Shown: positions 12,135-20,500 of the stretch, one piece after another
How positions within the stretch are numbered: the stretch's first letter is position 1
Layout of the letters: every line of letters starts with the position of its first letter
Origin: a virus
Strand: one strand, 5' to 3'
Virus record (IMG/VR): IMGVR_UViG_3300027782_000336
Span: 1-25,297 of that record
Length of the DNA: 25,297 nt
Notes under the pieces: generated by a model
The model's input: only the letters and a program-made list of their open reading frames with translations
What the model was told of the DNA's origin: nothing
The model's database searches: none
Translations under genes and position numbers: made by a program

Positions 12135-12739
12135 AACGCATCATAGCCATAGTAGCTTCCGTTTCCTTGGCGGTTGGCTCAATGCCAACTGTCTGGGCTA
12201 ACGAAAGCGCCGCCGACTTTTTCCGAAAGGACAAAGAGTACTGGTCGAAGGGGATAGCAGTGGGAAGCACTGTTTGGGCCGGAGACTTGTACTATGCCCC
12301 CGGGAAGCAAGCCGACGTGGCAAAGATGGTGATGGACGAGGCCCGCAAGCGCCTTGGACAACAGCATGTCGACGACGCTCTCCGACTAACCAAGTTGGAG
12401 AGTAATTTCCGGTGCCACGTGTTGGGACCCAAAACCCGCCATGGTAGGGCGGTTGGACCCCTGCAGGTGCTACCGAAAAGCGCCGAGTCTCTTGGCATTA
12501 GCCCTTACGACTTGCACCGGGACTGCCGGTCGCAGATCACTGCGGGCATCCTCCACATGGAGAAATGTCTTCATGTGGGGGCCAACACCTACCGCAAAAT
12601 GGCCGCATGCCACGTCGCCGGTTGGGGCGGATGGAACAAGCGCTTAAACCGCAGAGCCGAGGCGTACAGGAGTAAGTACGTGAAGATGGCCGAGGCGTCT
12701 AAAGTGCCACACTGGGCAGGAGTTCTGCAAACATGGTAG
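12131..12739 (+). CDS. exported lytic transglycosylase (endolysin candidate)
   Basis: This is a 202-residue protein with start ATG 12131 behind AGGAGAAATC. It has a classical signal peptide: MKRIIA, a hydrophobic core to about residue 17, then PTVWA with likely cleavage after A23. The SLT fold follows: catalytic E90 in LTKLESNFRC, GPLQVLP at 109-115 for the GxxQ motif, and AACHVAGWGGWNKR where lysozyme-type enzymes have AYNAG. Four or more cysteines suggest disulfides in the periplasm. It would cleave glycan strands at lysis. The small membrane protein gene overlapping its end supports a lysis role. Housekeeping-like SLT morphogen is the alternative. Confidence 0.75.
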   Translation: MKRIIAIVASVSLAVGSMPTVWANESAADFFRKDKEYWSKGIAVGSTVWAGDLYYAPGKQADVAKMVMDEARKRLGQQHVDDALRLTKLESNFRCHVLGPKTRHGRAVGPLQVLPKSAESLGISPYDLHRDCRSQITAGILHMEKCLHVGANTYRKMAACHVAGWGGWNKRLNRRAEAYRSKYVKMAEASKVPHWAGVLQTW

Positions 12740-12870
12740 ATGTCCTAGTATTTATAGGAGTAATCATGGCCACCTGTGTCGCCATAAATCTGGTGATGGT
12801 TACTGTTTTGCTCACGATAATGGGGGCAGACCTCATCAAGGAATCTTGGGGCAGGTTTACGAAAGATTGA
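12733..12870 (+). CDS. 45-residue one-helix membrane protein, holin candidate
   Basis: The frame opens at ATG 12733 (AGGAG at 12719-12723) in the last codons of the lysin gene and ends at TGA 12868-12870. A hydrophobic stretch from about residue 4 to 31 (VLVFIGVIMATCVAINLVMV and on through LLTIM) is long enough to cross the membrane, followed by the basic end KESWGRFTKD. A second in-frame start, ATG 12766, has its own AGGAG five bases upstream, giving a 34-residue form. Two starts and the position behind a lysin recall holins and pinholins. No family match is claimed. Confidence 0.5.
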   Translation: MVDVLVFIGVIMATCVAINLVMVTVLLTIMGADLIKESWGRFTKD

Positions 12871-12876
12871 GTAAGA

Positions 12877-12902
12877 GGGGCGCTGGCATCAATCAGCGCC
12901 CC
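12877..12902 (+). terminator. hairpin behind the lysis genes
   Basis: GGGGCGCTG (12877-12885) pairs perfectly with CAGCGCCCC (12894-12902) around an 8-base loop. The following bases are CAATTTAT, a weak U-tract. It starts six bases after the small membrane protein's stop and would end or attenuate the replication-lysis transcript before the GcrA-like gene. Confidence 0.55.
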
Positions 12903-12919
12903 CAATTTATGAGGGAAGA

Positions 12920-13432
12920 ATGAAAAGCGAAATTATTGAAATGTGGAATAACGGCGCTACGTCTGGAGACATAGCCAATCATCTCGAAGTTACACGGAAC
13001 ATAGTCATGGGGACTGTGTATAGGGCGCAACAAGAAGGTCTTGCCGTGAAAAAAGGACCACAAACGCCGAAGCAAAAAGAACTGCCGTCTTACCCACCAA
13101 AGCCTCGAAAGAAAACCCTCTTCCCGATTGAGGACAAAAAGGACCAGTTGGCGGATAAACACGTCACCACTAACAAGAGAATCGGACCAGCCACGACGAC
13201 CTTGCCAGTCACCAAGCCGCCCGCAAAGATGAAGACGATGATGGAGTTAACGCCGCACGACTGTAGGTGGATGTTCGGTAACGGTATGTACTGTAGCCAA
13301 GCCGTGGACTCAATATTGAGGCCGTGGTGCAAAGAACACTATAGGCTAGTCTACGTCCCAAGGAAACCGCGAAGCGTTAACAGCAGCCGGACGATAGCAA
13401 TGGCGAATTTTAACTTCTTGTGGGTGCGCTAG
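12920..13432 (+). CDS. GcrA-like transcription regulator
   Basis: This is a 170-residue protein starting at ATG 12920 after GAGGGA. The N-terminal HTH (IIEMWNNGATSGDIANHLE, then VTRNIVMGTVYRAQQEGL) and the C-terminal module (LTPHDCRWMFGNGMYCSQ with C115 and C125, then RPWCKEH with C137 and H140, and LVYVP) have the same order as the cell-cycle regulator GcrA, whose C-terminus reads 'L..TCRWPIG......FC......YC..H..LAYQP'. The linker (residues about 45-105) is basic and proline-rich, as in GcrA. GcrA stimulates sigma70 promoters carrying methylated GANTC. A phage copy could redirect host RNA polymerase or rewire host cell-cycle genes. The stop lies within the following hairpin. Confidence 0.75.
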   Translation: MKSEIIEMWNNGATSGDIANHLEVTRNIVMGTVYRAQQEGLAVKKGPQTPKQKELPSYPPKPRKKTLFPIEDKKDQLADKHVTTNKRIGPATTTLPVTKPPAKMKTMMELTPHDCRWMFGNGMYCSQAVDSILRPWCKEHYRLVYVPRKPRSVNSSRTIAMANFNFLWVR

Positions 13433-13451
13433 GGGGGTTCGCCCCCCTAGC
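13428..13451. terminator. bidirectional terminator hairpin between convergent arms
   Basis: GCTAGGGGGG (13428-13437) pairs with CCCCCCTAGC (13442-13451) around a TTCG loop: 10 perfect base pairs, very stable. The TAG of the GcrA-like gene is part of the left arm, and the tail-fibre gene on the other strand ends 10 bases beyond. No T-run is present on either side, so it may work with Rho or simply block converging polymerases. Confidence 0.6.
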
Positions 13452-13460
13452 TGTTCGACG

Positions 13461-15053
13461 CTACGCCAATCTTGCTTCTAGCGCCTCGACGCGCGCGACC
13501 AGCTCTTTGATCGCTGCCGTCAGGATGGGGACCAGCTTGCTGTGATCTATGCCCTGCGCTCTAATTGATCCATCAGGTGCGACCGCATCTTTTTTCCCGG
13601 TCACAGCTTGGGGGACGATTGCCTGCACTTCATGGGCTATGAAGCCCGTCACGGCCATACCTGATGGGTCGTTTTTCCATGTAAAACTTGCCGGGCGAAG
13701 GGCTTTTACAACATCTATACCATTCGAAAGATCGAAGACATTTTCTTTCAAACGGTAGTCGGAAGCAGTATTGTATGACACCGCTGAAATAGTGGTGCTA
13801 ATGTCGCCAGTTGCGACATATGACGCCGGAGTTGTGCTTGACCCATAAAAGAACTGAGCAAGAGGGTTGTTGACATTGTTCACGCGGACAGCCAACGCGC
13901 CAAAAGAATTGTCAGCCGTGTCGCTTTGGTACGCCTCAAGCCCCCATTCGGCGCTGTTGTTAAATCGGCCTTTCGCTCCCGTGAATGACCCTCCAGCACC
14001 TGTTGTCGTATTTCCGGCCACCAAGTTGCCAGTGCCGTCTACGAAGAAAGTTTCCGTGCCTGAAGAGTTTTGACCCACATAATTGTATTGGGTGTTCGTT
14101 GTCACCTTAGACACGACGCCGTCTGTGCTGGCCGGGGCAAGAACCGTCAGGGTTTCCGCCGTGGAGAGGGCGCTAGACGTGCCTATGCGAGCCGTAGTCA
14201 TGCCCGCCAGCGTCCCACCCGTGATGGCTACAGAGCTTGCAGCTTGCGTGGCTATAGTACCAAGGCCGAGGCTTGTACGTGCGTTCGATGCGCTCGAAAT
14301 GCTGTAGGTAAGGGTGACAGCGCCAGTCGAGACGTTTGCGGCCAGACCAAAGCCGCTTGCCGAGCTTGTCGCTGCAATCGAAGTAACGCCCGACGGCGAG
14401 GCCGAACCCGTAGCCGAAATCGTTATGGTGCCGTTGCCGTTGACGATGGTTACGTTCGAGCCCTGAGTGAGTGTTGCGGGAGTAAGACCACCCGCAGAGT
14501 TGCCAATGAGAAGCTGCCCAGCTGTATACGTCGTCGCTCCAGTACCGCCGTTGGCCACCGTTACGGGCACGGTTAGGTTTATCGTGTCCCCGTTTGTTAT
14601 GTTAATTCCAGTACCCGCATTAATAGGCGTACTATCGGCCAAGTATGTGCTAGCAGTGGCTTGGTCCACCCACACTTGGGTATTGGCTTCCTGAACGGCT
14701 TCTACAAACTCTACGCCAGCACCAGCGTTTTTAACGTATATGGTGAAGGGTCCGGTGGTCGAGTTGTCTATAATGAAAGCGCCGGATAGCGTGGAGGGAA
14801 AGAACAAGTTAATGGTCTTCGCCGTGGTGGCCGTGCCGGTGAGCTTGATGCGAGCGTTTTGGCACTGCGTCGCAGTAAGCGTTATATCGGTGCTGGCAGA
14901 TGTAAGGCTTGGCGGAGAATACGTTCCGCCAAACGAGGTATCTATGACTTCCCAGTTGGTGTTAATTGGTTCAGTCCAGCCGGTCGCGTCTGCGGCGAAT
15001 TCTTGGTAGGTGGGAGTGAAAAGACCTTTGTTAGTCGTGGTGGCGGTGGGCAT
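13461..15053 (-). CDS. tail fibre with C-terminal S74 self-cleaving chaperone domain
   Basis: The protein has 530 residues. The start at 15053 has GAGG nearby upstream. The N-terminus (TTNKGLFTPTYQEFAADATG, then WTEPINTNWEVID) looks like a virion-attachment region. A long Thr/Ser/Gly/Ala-rich beta-repeat shaft follows (NGGTGATTYTAGQLLIGNSA is the typical fibre text). The last 100 residues form an intramolecular chaperone (Peptidase_S74): S431-D-Y-R-L-K436 with the Ser and Lys at the catalytic spacing, VTGFIAHEVQAIVP, and a C-terminal coiled coil (LVARVEALEARLA). Cleavage would occur just before S431 after trimer folding. It is the host-receptor-binding fibre candidate and the last gene of the virion operon. 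Confidence 0.8.
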   Translation of the reverse strand: MPTATTTNKGLFTPTYQEFAADATGWTEPINTNWEVIDTSFGGTYSPPSLTSASTDITLTATQCQNARIKLTGTATTAKTINLFFPSTLSGAFIIDNSTTGPFTIYVKNAGAGVEFVEAVQEANTQVWVDQATASTYLADSTPINAGTGINITNGDTINLTVPVTVANGGTGATTYTAGQLLIGNSAGGLTPATLTQGSNVTIVNGNGTITISATGSASPSGVTSIAATSSASGFGLAANVSTGAVTLTYSISSASNARTSLGLGTIATQAASSVAITGGTLAGMTTARIGTSSALSTAETLTVLAPASTDGVVSKVTTNTQYNYVGQNSSGTETFFVDGTGNLVAGNTTTGAGGSFTGAKGRFNNSAEWGLEAYQSDTADNSFGALAVRVNNVNNPLAQFFYGSSTTPASYVATGDISTTISAVSYNTASDYRLKENVFDLSNGIDVVKALRPASFTWKNDPSGMAVTGFIAHEVQAIVPQAVTGKKDAVAPDGSIRAQGIDHSKLVPILTAAIKELVARVEALEARLA

Positions 15054-15062
15054 GTTACTACC

Positions 15063-17531
15063 TCAAATGTGGCGGTTGGCGACTTCAAGAGCTTTAGCTA
15101 TGTGGTCATCGCTGGATTTTAACAGTGGCTCCGTGGTCTTGTTAATACCCTTTTTCGCGGACTCCGCGGCACGAACTAAAGCATCGGCTTTTCCTTCTGC
15201 GGAAACCCGCCCACCAGATTTTCTTCCAACTCGCTCGCCAGCCGGTGCTGCAGCCCCCGCCTTTTTCTTCTCGGCTCTCTCTAGAGCCTGCTCGAAATTG
15301 GTGTTAGCCACGGACATCGTAGTCGTTAGGCGGTTGAACAGGTTATTAACTATAGGGTACTGTTCTGCCAGCTTGGCGATTTCCATGAAGTCCTTCGGGT
15401 CTTTAGAGAGAGCCAGCGGGATGACTTTGTCGGCCACCCGACGCTCCATGGCGCTAAAGCCCTGCTTGATCCCCATCGCCCCGAGAAAGCCCATAAGGGC
15501 CGTTGGGGCGGCGCTGCCCGCTATGGACTGCAGACCCTGTCCCTGAACGAGCGCTTGCAAAATGTCCGGAATAGCTATGGTGGACCCGAGTGAACCTGCA
15601 CTAAGTGGCGTCACCTTCGATGCTATAAAGCGGAGCTGGTCGGCCTGCCTGACCGTGTTTTCGGCTAGAATCGTTCCAAAAATGCGGTTAAAGGACTCTT
15701 CTCCGAGGACGTGCTTCATGTCCTTTCGGAACGTTGCGTCGTCTAGGTATTTCTTGGCTACCTTCCCGATGCCGCCGCTCTCGACTTCGTCCTGTATCCG
15801 AGCAGCAACGCCCAATCGTGTGAATTGCTGGTTCTGGGGGTCCATGGCGTCAAATTCGCGGCGAACTTCGCCACGAGTAAATGGGTTCTTCTTGCTGGTG
15901 ATCAGGGAGCCCGCGAAATTGTAACCCGCCTCGGGGGCCTCTTCGCCAACAAACGTCTTGCGGGCCGCTCCTTGGGCCTCCCGATACGTAATTTGGCTAC
16001 CCGCCCTTTTGAACACGCTGTCCAGCTCGTCGCGTAGATTGTTCTGAGTAGATATGAGGCCACGAGCCAGCTGGGTGTCGCCATTCCTTTTCGCTATCTT
16101 AATCATCGACCCGATCTCTTGGTCGACCTGCTGGTAAAACGCGAGATTGCCCGGTATTTCCTGAGCGGGAACCGCCGGGGTTCCAGGCGTTTCTTTAAGG
16201 CCCTGAGGGGTTTGCAGTATTTTGCTCTCCGCCCCGGGAACGCCTTTAATGCTTTGCGGGGTAACGATTTGAAATTCGTCCGGCAGACGTTGCGAGTTCT
16301 TGAGAGCACGCTGAACGGCAGTCTGGTAGTCAACGTCGTCTATTAGCTTCCTAGAAAACAGCGACGAGTCCACCGCGTCAGCCTCCGGTCTACCCTTGAG
16401 GTACCCATAGACCCGGTCGCGAGTCACTTTGCCCGCCGCTTCGTTGAATTGCTGCAAAGCGTCAGCGTCCAGCTTGGTGACGCCCATGGCGTCTCGAACG
16501 TTTTCCCCAACGCGCTCCCCTGACAAAAGGGATCTTTCTCTAAGGTACGCGTTGAATTGCCCTACCCTGCTCTGAGACGCGTTCGACAGGTCGCCATACT
16601 TACCAAGCATAGCTAGGGTCTTGGGACCCGCTATGTCCGCAAGGGTTATGGGAGTGCCGTCAATAATCGCTTTGCGGGCAGCTTCGAGAGACATGGGGGT
16701 CTGGCCCTTGCGGAGATCCTCAGCTAGAGCCTCCGCGATCTTGTCTCTACCAACGACGGTGGGCAACATGGCGTTGGCCATTTTGCTGCCCAGCAACCCA
16801 CCACCAAGAGCGCCGACTAACGTGGCGAAGCCCTCGTTGCCCTCGCCCTCGCCAGCGTATTGAGTACCCATTTCTGCGCCAGCACCAGCACCAGCGCCCG
16901 ATATAACCCGGCCAGCCATAGTGCGGACCGCCCCGGGTATGCCTTGAGCACCACCCGTGATGGCCTCACCAAGAATTTTCTCACCCGCAGTTTCAGGCTT
17001 ATATGTGGCGTCCGGTATTTGTCGCACTTGGCGAGCGATTTCAGAAGGAAGGGCCGGAAACCCCTCTTCGGGTCCCTTTTGCACGGACGCCGCCATACCC
17101 TTCCAAGTGGGCATGCCAGTTATCGGGGCGATGTATCCTTTTTTCTGCAGTTCAGTCTGGTCTTTTAAATAACCCGGAAGGTATTCCTGCGACCCCGGCG
17201 CGCGGATTTCCTCCGCACGTTGAGGCGAAATCACGTCGAACTTCTCGCCCAGATAAGACCCCACCCCACGAGCCATCATGGGTACATCTTTGGCCGCAAA
17301 CGTCTCGATACTGCCAATGGGGGAGAAAGTACCCAAAGCGGTGGCGGATTCCAAACCCTTGGCGATGGCCGTTTTTCTAAGACCCTCCCCCGTTTCCGTC
17401 CACGTGCGGGAAGGGGGTGGTGCCTCTTCTTCCGCAGGGGTTATCTTAAATTCGGGCCGAGGGGGTGTAGGAGCCCCCTCGGGCGTTGTTTCTTCCGGTG
17501 CGTCGGTAATTTCAAAGGGAAACTTGGCCAT
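15063..17531 (-). CDS. internal virion / DNA ejection protein, 822 residues
   Basis: It starts at 17531 behind GAGGGTTACTTAA. The N-terminus is acidic and proline-rich (DAPEETTPEGAPTPPRPEF). A central Gly/Ala-rich segment (VISGAGAGAGAEMGTQYAGE, then LVGALGGGLLGSKMANAM) could span or insert in a membrane, and the rest is long, helical and charged. The C-terminal block SGGRVSAEGKADALVRAAE followed by TEPLLKSSDDHIAKALEVA recurs at the end of internal core or ejection proteins of podoviruses. Such proteins are packed in the head and pass into the cell to form a DNA channel. No enzyme motif is seen. It lies between the giant virion protein and the fibre gene. Confidence 0.65.
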   Translation of the reverse strand: MAKFPFEITDAPEETTPEGAPTPPRPEFKITPAEEEAPPPSRTWTETGEGLRKTAIAKGLESATALGTFSPIGSIETFAAKDVPMMARGVGSYLGEKFDVISPQRAEEIRAPGSQEYLPGYLKDQTELQKKGYIAPITGMPTWKGMAASVQKGPEEGFPALPSEIARQVRQIPDATYKPETAGEKILGEAITGGAQGIPGAVRTMAGRVISGAGAGAGAEMGTQYAGEGEGNEGFATLVGALGGGLLGSKMANAMLPTVVGRDKIAEALAEDLRKGQTPMSLEAARKAIIDGTPITLADIAGPKTLAMLGKYGDLSNASQSRVGQFNAYLRERSLLSGERVGENVRDAMGVTKLDADALQQFNEAAGKVTRDRVYGYLKGRPEADAVDSSLFSRKLIDDVDYQTAVQRALKNSQRLPDEFQIVTPQSIKGVPGAESKILQTPQGLKETPGTPAVPAQEIPGNLAFYQQVDQEIGSMIKIAKRNGDTQLARGLISTQNNLRDELDSVFKRAGSQITYREAQGAARKTFVGEEAPEAGYNFAGSLITSKKNPFTRGEVRREFDAMDPQNQQFTRLGVAARIQDEVESGGIGKVAKKYLDDATFRKDMKHVLGEESFNRIFGTILAENTVRQADQLRFIASKVTPLSAGSLGSTIAIPDILQALVQGQGLQSIAGSAAPTALMGFLGAMGIKQGFSAMERRVADKVIPLALSKDPKDFMEIAKLAEQYPIVNNLFNRLTTTMSVANTNFEQALERAEKKKAGAAAPAGERVGRKSGGRVSAEGKADALVRAAESAKKGINKTTEPLLKSSDDHIAKALEVANRHI

Positions 17532-17544
17532 TTAAGTAACCCTC

Positions 17545-20500
17545 TTATAATGGGATGCCGAAGTAGCGAAGGACGTTAGGTCCGTACTTCTCTTTGACTA
17601 CCTTCTTTTCCTCGTCGCCAAGGTCGTTCCCGTACTTAGCCATATACTCCATGATCTTGATGGGCTTGCCAGTTTTAGGATCGGGGGCCGTGTCCTTGAA
17701 CATCTTCTCTAGAGTCTGGCGTTCCGCCGCGTAGAAAGCGTCGGTGTAGGTTTGGTCGAACGCTCTATTAGCCTCTCGGCTCGTCAGGCGCACGTAGTCG
17801 CGGTATTGACCCCGATCGCCCCTGCCCGCTGCTTGCCAATCGGTAAAGAACTTGTCTTTGTCGATTTCGCGCATGTTAGTAGAGAGTAGCTTGGCCATCA
17901 ACGCGTACTGCCCGCCCGGAGACGTGCTGAGGCTGGGTATACCCTCCGCCAGCTCCTTAAAGGCCGAAACCGCACGAAGCTGGCTGTCGCTCAGACGGCC
18001 CTGCTGGAGTTGGTTAACCAGCTTGTTAACTTCTTCTTGGTTCATCAGGATCGAGGGGTCCTGAATTAGGTTCGACTTGCCTGTAATGGCGGCAAGATTG
18101 TTAAGCGTGGCCATCACCGGCTGCAAAAGCTCTTGAGCCTTACCACTGGTAGAAATGCTGCCAGCAGCGGGAAGAGACGCGAACGACGCGGACAGAGGCA
18201 CTAGGATCTGCTGCTGGGCGCGGGCATTAGTCGCCATCTTGAGCTGGGGATCAAAGAAGTCCACAGCCTCCGCCTTGGCCTTAGTGGCGGCATCGGAACC
18301 GGCCATTTCGAACGCTGCGCGAGCTGCCGTGTTGGCTTGGTCTTTGGACAACGCAATAGCCGTGGGCATGCCCGAAGGGGTGCGAGTAATATCGACTCCT
18401 TCAACCCCCGGTCTTACGGTTACTCTACCGGGTACTTCGGGCGTAGTCGTTCCCGCAGGCGTGTTAGTTCCCGCAGGAGCGGGTGCAGCCGTGCCATCAG
18501 GCTTAGTCGCCCCGGAACCCGTGGTGGACTTCCTCATCTGGCTAACGATTGACTCCACGCGGGGGTCAACCTTGGGGCGAGAGCCGGGATCTGCCGCCAA
18601 CCACTCGTTATAGGGGAACCAGTCATAGCTACCGTCGGACTTGATGATTTTAATGAACGTTACCCCGTTCTCGGTCTTAAAGGAGCTACCGACAATGTCG
18701 GACATCACCTTCTCAACGTTAGCGCGGGATGCCCCAAGCGCCTGCTCTTGGGTTTCCTCGCCAGCGGAGGCGGAGATCGCACCGACAAGGCCTTCGCCGA
18801 GAGCTTGGCTAAATCGCGGCTTATTAGACGCGAGCATCGAGCCAACACCCGCCAGCAGAGGCCTCCAGAATGCGGAAGATTTCATTTCGTCGGGCAAGGA
18901 GTCCCCGCCAATCCTGTCTAGGATGTTCAGGTACGGGGCGGACTTCTTGTCCATCGGACCTTGGCCCGGACCACCGATGCCGGGGCTACGGATCTGGCTA
19001 ACCTTCCCGTCAACGAGATCGCTGCGCTGTTCGGTGCCAGACCTTCCTTCAGAATCAGAAGAGCCGCTGGCTATGTCGGAGCGCAGGTTGTTAATGCGGG
19101 TTCCCCAAGCTTTAACGTATGCCCCATACTTGCCGGGGTTTTTCTCGATGAGAGAATCCTGAAATTCCTTGCGGAGATCCAGGAATTTCTGGGGGTCACC
19201 ACCCGACAACCGGATGAGTTCCTTAGCCTTCTCAACACCCGCTATTACCGCCGTATCGAATGCCACGTGGGCGAGATCCGGGGAAAGCTTGTCAGCACCG
19301 ATCGCGTCCCAATACTGCGACTTGTATATCTCTGCGGCCTTTTCCTTCGACGGATTTTCGAAGAAACCGGGGTGGTACTTGCGGTTGATGCCGTAAAGAG
19401 AGGGTTCGCCGTTGGTGTCCCTCTTGTTAAGACCGCCTTCTTCTTTAAAGGTACGGGACAGAGCACGGTCAAAGTTCGGGCTTCTACCCTCAAGACCCGC
19501 GACTTCCACCTCAGCGCCCTGAGGGGCGTCGGAAGGTATGTTCAGATTAACGTCTGGACGAGAAGGCACCAGACCAGTGGTGGGCATCGGTGTCTGTCTA
19601 ACCGCGCCCAACCCCGGCAAGGGGGCGTCGGACGTTATGTCGCCACGAGAAGCTAACTGGACCGGGGGAGCCGCGCTCTCGATTGGGAGAGCCGCGCTCT
19701 CGATCGGGGGTGGCGGGATCTGGTCTTCCTCAAGCGAATTTTCAAGGCCAAGGGGTCCACCGCCGTACTTGCGCGGGCGAGCCTTCGACGTCGCCTTGCG
19801 GTAGTTGACCATCTTAATGCCGTCAATTTCGTGAACAGCACTAGGGTGGCGCTTCTCGACCTCTTGGGCCATCAGCCCGAGCTGGGTCTTGCCATCGCCG
19901 AAGTCGTAGCTGTACACTTTCTGGCCGTCAAACAACTCGCCAACGACCTTCTTGTTCTCCTTGATGCGCTCGTCCGAGAACATCGTAAGGAGCATCGGCA
20001 GGAATTTGGCCGCAGCAGTGCCTATGGATGCAACGGAAGCCGCCGTGCCAAGGGCCTCGCCTATTCCGCCACCACTAGACCCACCACCGCCACCACTGGG
20101 CTTAAGAAGGCCTTCACCAAGCTTGCGGTCGGATCTCTCGTCGGGGATGTCGATCCCCTCTTCGGGGGCTAGACCGGCAGGAAGGCCACCGCCCGCAAAG
20201 TGAGCGCGACCGCCACCTGCAAAGTGGGCGCGGCCACCACGAGCCAAGTCTATAGAATCAAAAGAGGACGACCCCTTACCACTAGCTACCGGAAGAGAGT
20301 CGTTCATGGTGTTCTTCGACAACCAATCATCCGGGTCGATTTTGCCGCCAGCCAATTGGACGTTGCTCGCATCATCTAGCGACGCGCCGGGGCTAGTAGT
20401 CGTGGTCGTGGTCCCACCGGGCATGGGTGGACCCTGTTCTGGCTTACCAATGGCCCCGAGGCGCTCCCCAATGCTGGGGATGCGCGTGCCTTCAGAGTCT

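Noticed and set aside
14070-14576. Plus-strand frame of 168 codons opposite the tail fibre
   Set aside because: Arg- and Cys-rich text typical of a shadow of Thr/Ser/Ala codons; no RBS and no promoter.
20191-20238. CRISPR-like or regulatory meaning of the 24-base tandem units
   Set aside because: Only two adjacent in-frame copies without spacers, inside a coding region, encoding a repeated peptide.
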